64,000 nucleotides of DNA from contig VXAZ01009370.1 in NCBI GenBank assembly GCA_013399875.1, positions 4,015 to 68,014 on the forward strand, given 5' to 3'. Position 1 is the stretch's first letter; every line of letters starts with the position of its first letter. The notes beneath the pieces were generated by a model that saw nothing but the letters and a program-made list of their open reading frames with translations, did not search any database and was not told the origin of the DNA. The translations under genes and the position numbers were made by a program. Source of the DNA: Gymnorhina tibicen (lineage: Eukaryota; Chordata; Aves; Passeriformes; Artamidae). Positions 60,956-64,000 of the stretch are shown here, piece by piece.

Positions 60956-63900
60956 CTGGAAACTGTTTTTCATAGAGGATAATTACGCAGATGTGGCCTC
61001 CCTTTCTGTGCCTTATTTTCTTAACAAACACTTGAATACAAACGTCTGTCTCTGGTCTTTGTCAGTTAATTATGTTTAAGTGTAAAACTGAAAATACTGT
61101 GCCAAAAATCTGGTCGTGTTCCATTTCAATTTAACATGACTCAGTTGAGACAACCAAATCTGTCATTGTATATTCATACTGAGCTAAAACTGTAAAGAGA
61201 AATGTTAATTCAGCAGACTTCCAAAAATAAGTAATTCTGAGTACTTTAGTGTTATAAATGTGGTATTAGTTTGGTAGTTTGAATCAAATTAAATTAAACA
61301 AAAAGCAGTGAAGAACTCAGTCCTCCAAACATAGTCTATGAAGTGCCTGTTTTTCTCTTTAGTTTTACTTCTGTCTTCTACTTCCATACTTAAAATTTAA
61401 TGTCTGATTTCTAGCTACAATCAAAACTCTTCCTTTGCTGTGCATTTTGAAACATTTTATAGAAGCAATAAGAAGTTGACATTCTAATAAATTATAAATT
61501 AAAAAGTGTTTTTCTTCTTTAACATTTTCATCTGCTTACAGAGCCTTGGTTTAAATGTTACTTCGACAGCTAATTCTCAGTGTGTAACTGTCACAGCCTA
61601 TACTGAAACGGTAAAAGATCCTTAACCAAGAACACAGCGTTCCTCCAGACCCTAGGAAATGTCAGTTGTGTGCATTAAAAATAAAAAAGGTATACAAAAT
61701 AGCATAAGCCATTTTCCTTAGAAGTTTAAAAAGTGTGACAGTGGGCACTAAAAGTCGTTGTATGACTTGGCTGGACATCCCACCAAGTTAATTTTTCACT
61801 TCACTTGAATGGTTTTACGTTTGCATCATTCTTAAATTGCTCCTTTTCAAATTATCTGTGCTTCAAAGGAAGGCAAAGAGCTTTGGTTTTGTCCCCCTTC
61901 TGCCTTACTGTGGCTGTAAACTGCTGGACTAATTTGCATGTTCAGGGCAAAAAAAACCCCTTGTCCAAATTAGGCCTAAATTTAACTGTTTGTTTTTATG
62001 AATTTTGCTTAAGGAAAGGGGATCTCAGGATGGGAAGGTGGGACAGAAGAAGAGCATTCTAGCTTTTGGCTCCTTGTGCCTTACTCAGGAGAAGGGAACT
62101 GAAGGCAATGATTCCATTTGCTCCTGCATTTTGGAAGCCACTTTGTCACTTGTTCATGTGAACTTTATGACTACGAGGCACATGAATCAGTTTTGATAAC
62201 ACACTGCCCTGAACTGGACCCTTCCATGTGTCCCTTGGCAGGTTTTTGCATGGCTGGTGCACACAAGGTGTGGGTTTTTGGTGGTTCCGTGGGCTCTGTT
62301 ACTCCGTGGGGAAGGAAGCTGCCTGCAGGTTTGCAGAGCAAACAGTGCTCAGCTTTTCAGCAAGGGAGTTCTGGCTCTGTTTGGGTGAGGATGGGGTTTC
62401 AAACTTCCCTCAACAAGCCACGGTGGTTCCAGTAGTGTTGGAAAGCTGTGTTGTCATAAAGATCCTCTTAAAGCAGATTCCTTGGCTTTCCAGGGGCGGT
62501 TTTGATATCAGCTGTTCCATGGGGAACGGACAGAGCTTAGCAAAACTTACAGCCATCAGCCAAGGCTCTCGAGGCCAGAACATGCTGCTGTGTTGGGATG
62601 CTGACAGATTTGTCTCCTTCCATGGCATTGTTTGCAGAACCTCGTGCAGTGAGAGGGCTGGTTACAGCTGGTTGGTGTTCGCAGTGCTTTGGGACTTGAC
62701 CAATTCTCTTCAAATTGAAAGCTCTGATTTAATTTTATTGTGCATGCAGCGCCGTTCCTCTGCTTGGATCTGTGGGAATTCGGCTTTTGCCAAACTGCTG
62801 ATGCTCAGGGTAGGGGGCAGGCCTCGGAAGCAGGCTTTGAAACCTCTCAGTAAGGGTGTTTGACAGCAGAGTGCATGCAAAGGTGTCTTTATCTCTGATC
62901 ACCTGACATGATTTAGTGTTACAGAAAGTGAACTTTTCTTTACAGGGGATTAATACCCGTTGACTTTTCTGTTCTATATCTATGCTGCTCCACTTAAAAA
63001 GAAATAAAATAATAAAAGGTATCTAATGCCAGTAAAATATCGTCCAGAACTAAGTGTAAACCTAAAGCTGCCAATTGCTGGAACTGAGATTGGGAACTGA
63101 TTGTTGGTTTGAATGGCTGAACAGATGAGGATGATTGTTTTTTACTGGGAATCGCTCCGGAGCTATCATTACTAGAAATCTGTAGTTTGTACAGTTCTCT
63201 CTCATTTTACTATTGGATTAATTTCAGTTCCTCATCTCAGTCCTAATAGATTATGGTCTGAATTTCTGAAAAAACTGAGAAAAAAATCAAGGCAGATACA
63301 CTTTCTTTATACATGAAAAAAAAAGAATCTCTGAAGAATCTGTGAAATTATTTCATTGATGCAGGGACCAAACACCAGTGTTGGGGGCTGGCACTCAACA
63401 TGATCAGAGATCCTTATGCTAAATCTGCTGTAGTTGGGTGATTTATTAGAGGCTTAGAACTGCATTTTTCAGAGCCTTGTTGACTTGGCATTACATTGTA
63501 CAAGTATTTTTCCTGTGGAAATTGGTGTGTCTGCTTACAGCTTCTTTTTGCCAAACAGACTAAGTGTGCCCAGCCCCTTTCCCCGGTGTTTCCTCTGATG
63601 CCCAGCCATTAGCAGCCCTCAGTAAAGAGCTGGTGAACTGCTCACGTTAGGGATCCCTTCAGGCTCAGCTACAGAACTTTGAAATGTTATTTAATTTGAA
63701 AATCCAGGTGCATGTTGGCTTCAAATTGACTGGTCTCTGCTACCAGAATTGTATTTTCAGATATTTTAGCCAACCCATCTCCAGGTTGTGTCTTGGTTTC
63801 TTCTCATAATTCCCTTGGCTAGTGAGTGTGAGGTCCTGTCCTGACTGATTTCTTTGCTGCAATCCGTGTCTCCACTGTCTGATGGGAGAACACTTCCATC

Positions 63901-64000
63901 TGTTTTGTTGTATATTGACTATTAAGACTTGGATGTAACACAAGTGGTAGTAGAGGCCTCAAAGTTTTCTGCTGAGGAAGGATACAGGTTCGCAGTTCTG

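Larger units (their letters stand above)
38986..64000 (+). other. Large MAD1L1 intron continuing past the window
   Basis: At least 25 kb of AT-rich sequence with no exon matching the next part of MAD1. The largest frames (211 codons at 62228, 200 on - at 43616, 167 at 49884) resemble no family and lack exon structure. It contains a LINE reverse-transcriptase relic (47.35-47.87 kb), a CR1 fragment (51.7 kb), A/C-rich tracts and two AT-rich motif-dense blocks described separately. Human MAD1L1 also has very long introns. Confidence 0.75.

Noticed and set aside
62228..62863. 211-codon open frame on + in the MAD1L1 intron
   Set aside because: It starts with ATG but has no recognisable domain, a Cys/Trp-rich composition like random translation, and no promoter or splice context. 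Probably chance.

Overview
The window is vertebrate nuclear DNA and almost certainly from a bird. It has intron-rich genes with GT/AG splice sites and CpG-rich promoters, no operons, several degraded CR1 (chicken repeat 1) LINE fragments, and short A/C-rich simple tracts. The gene order SNX8 - NUDT1 - MRM2 - MAD1L1 is the mirror image of human 7p22.3 (recalled from general knowledge, not searched). The species cannot be fixed from sequence alone.

Layout. Bases 1-430 are a CpG-rich block at the 5' side of SNX8. SNX8 (+) follows, with ten coding exons between 7492 and 16306; its first coding exon, with the start codon, is not visible and probably lies left of the window. SNX8 3' sequence runs to about 21.1 kb, where it meets the 3' end of NUDT1 (-), a convergent pair. 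NUDT1 has three coding exons (25111 down to 21474; 156 codons plus stop). It shares a short CpG-rich divergent promoter near 25.74-25.84 kb with MRM2 (+; three exons 25843-27982; 244 codons plus stop). The next CpG island (about 28.87-29.33 kb) carries the MAD1L1 promoter. MAD1L1 (+) begins translation at 30218; eight coding exons covering about the first 329 residues lie between 30218 and 38985. Everything from 38986 to the right edge appears to be one intron of at least 25 kb, and the rest of the gene lies outside.

Roles. SNX8 is a PX-BAR endosomal sorting nexin. NUDT1 (MTH1) hydrolyses oxidised purine nucleoside triphosphates. MRM2 is the mitochondrial 2'-O-methyltransferase of the large-subunit rRNA. 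MAD1L1 is the coiled-coil spindle-checkpoint scaffold for MAD2. They form no pathway; the arrangement is ordinary conserved synteny. NUDT1 and MRM2 share a promoter, and both have mitochondrial roles.

No undescribed biological system was found. The items most worth checking are a NAGNAG acceptor within the MRM2 targeting peptide, two competing in-frame donors in NUDT1, a glycine in MAD1 where human MAD1 has a glutamate of its cyclin B1-binding patch, a TCTCGCGAGA palindrome in the MAD1L1 promoter, a degenerate minisatellite in NUDT1 intron 1, an old LINE reverse-transcriptase relic in the large MAD1L1 intron, and two AT-rich homeodomain/POU-motif blocks that may be intronic enhancers. All exon boundaries were placed by eye from splice consensus, phase and family similarity; no alignment or transcript data were available.
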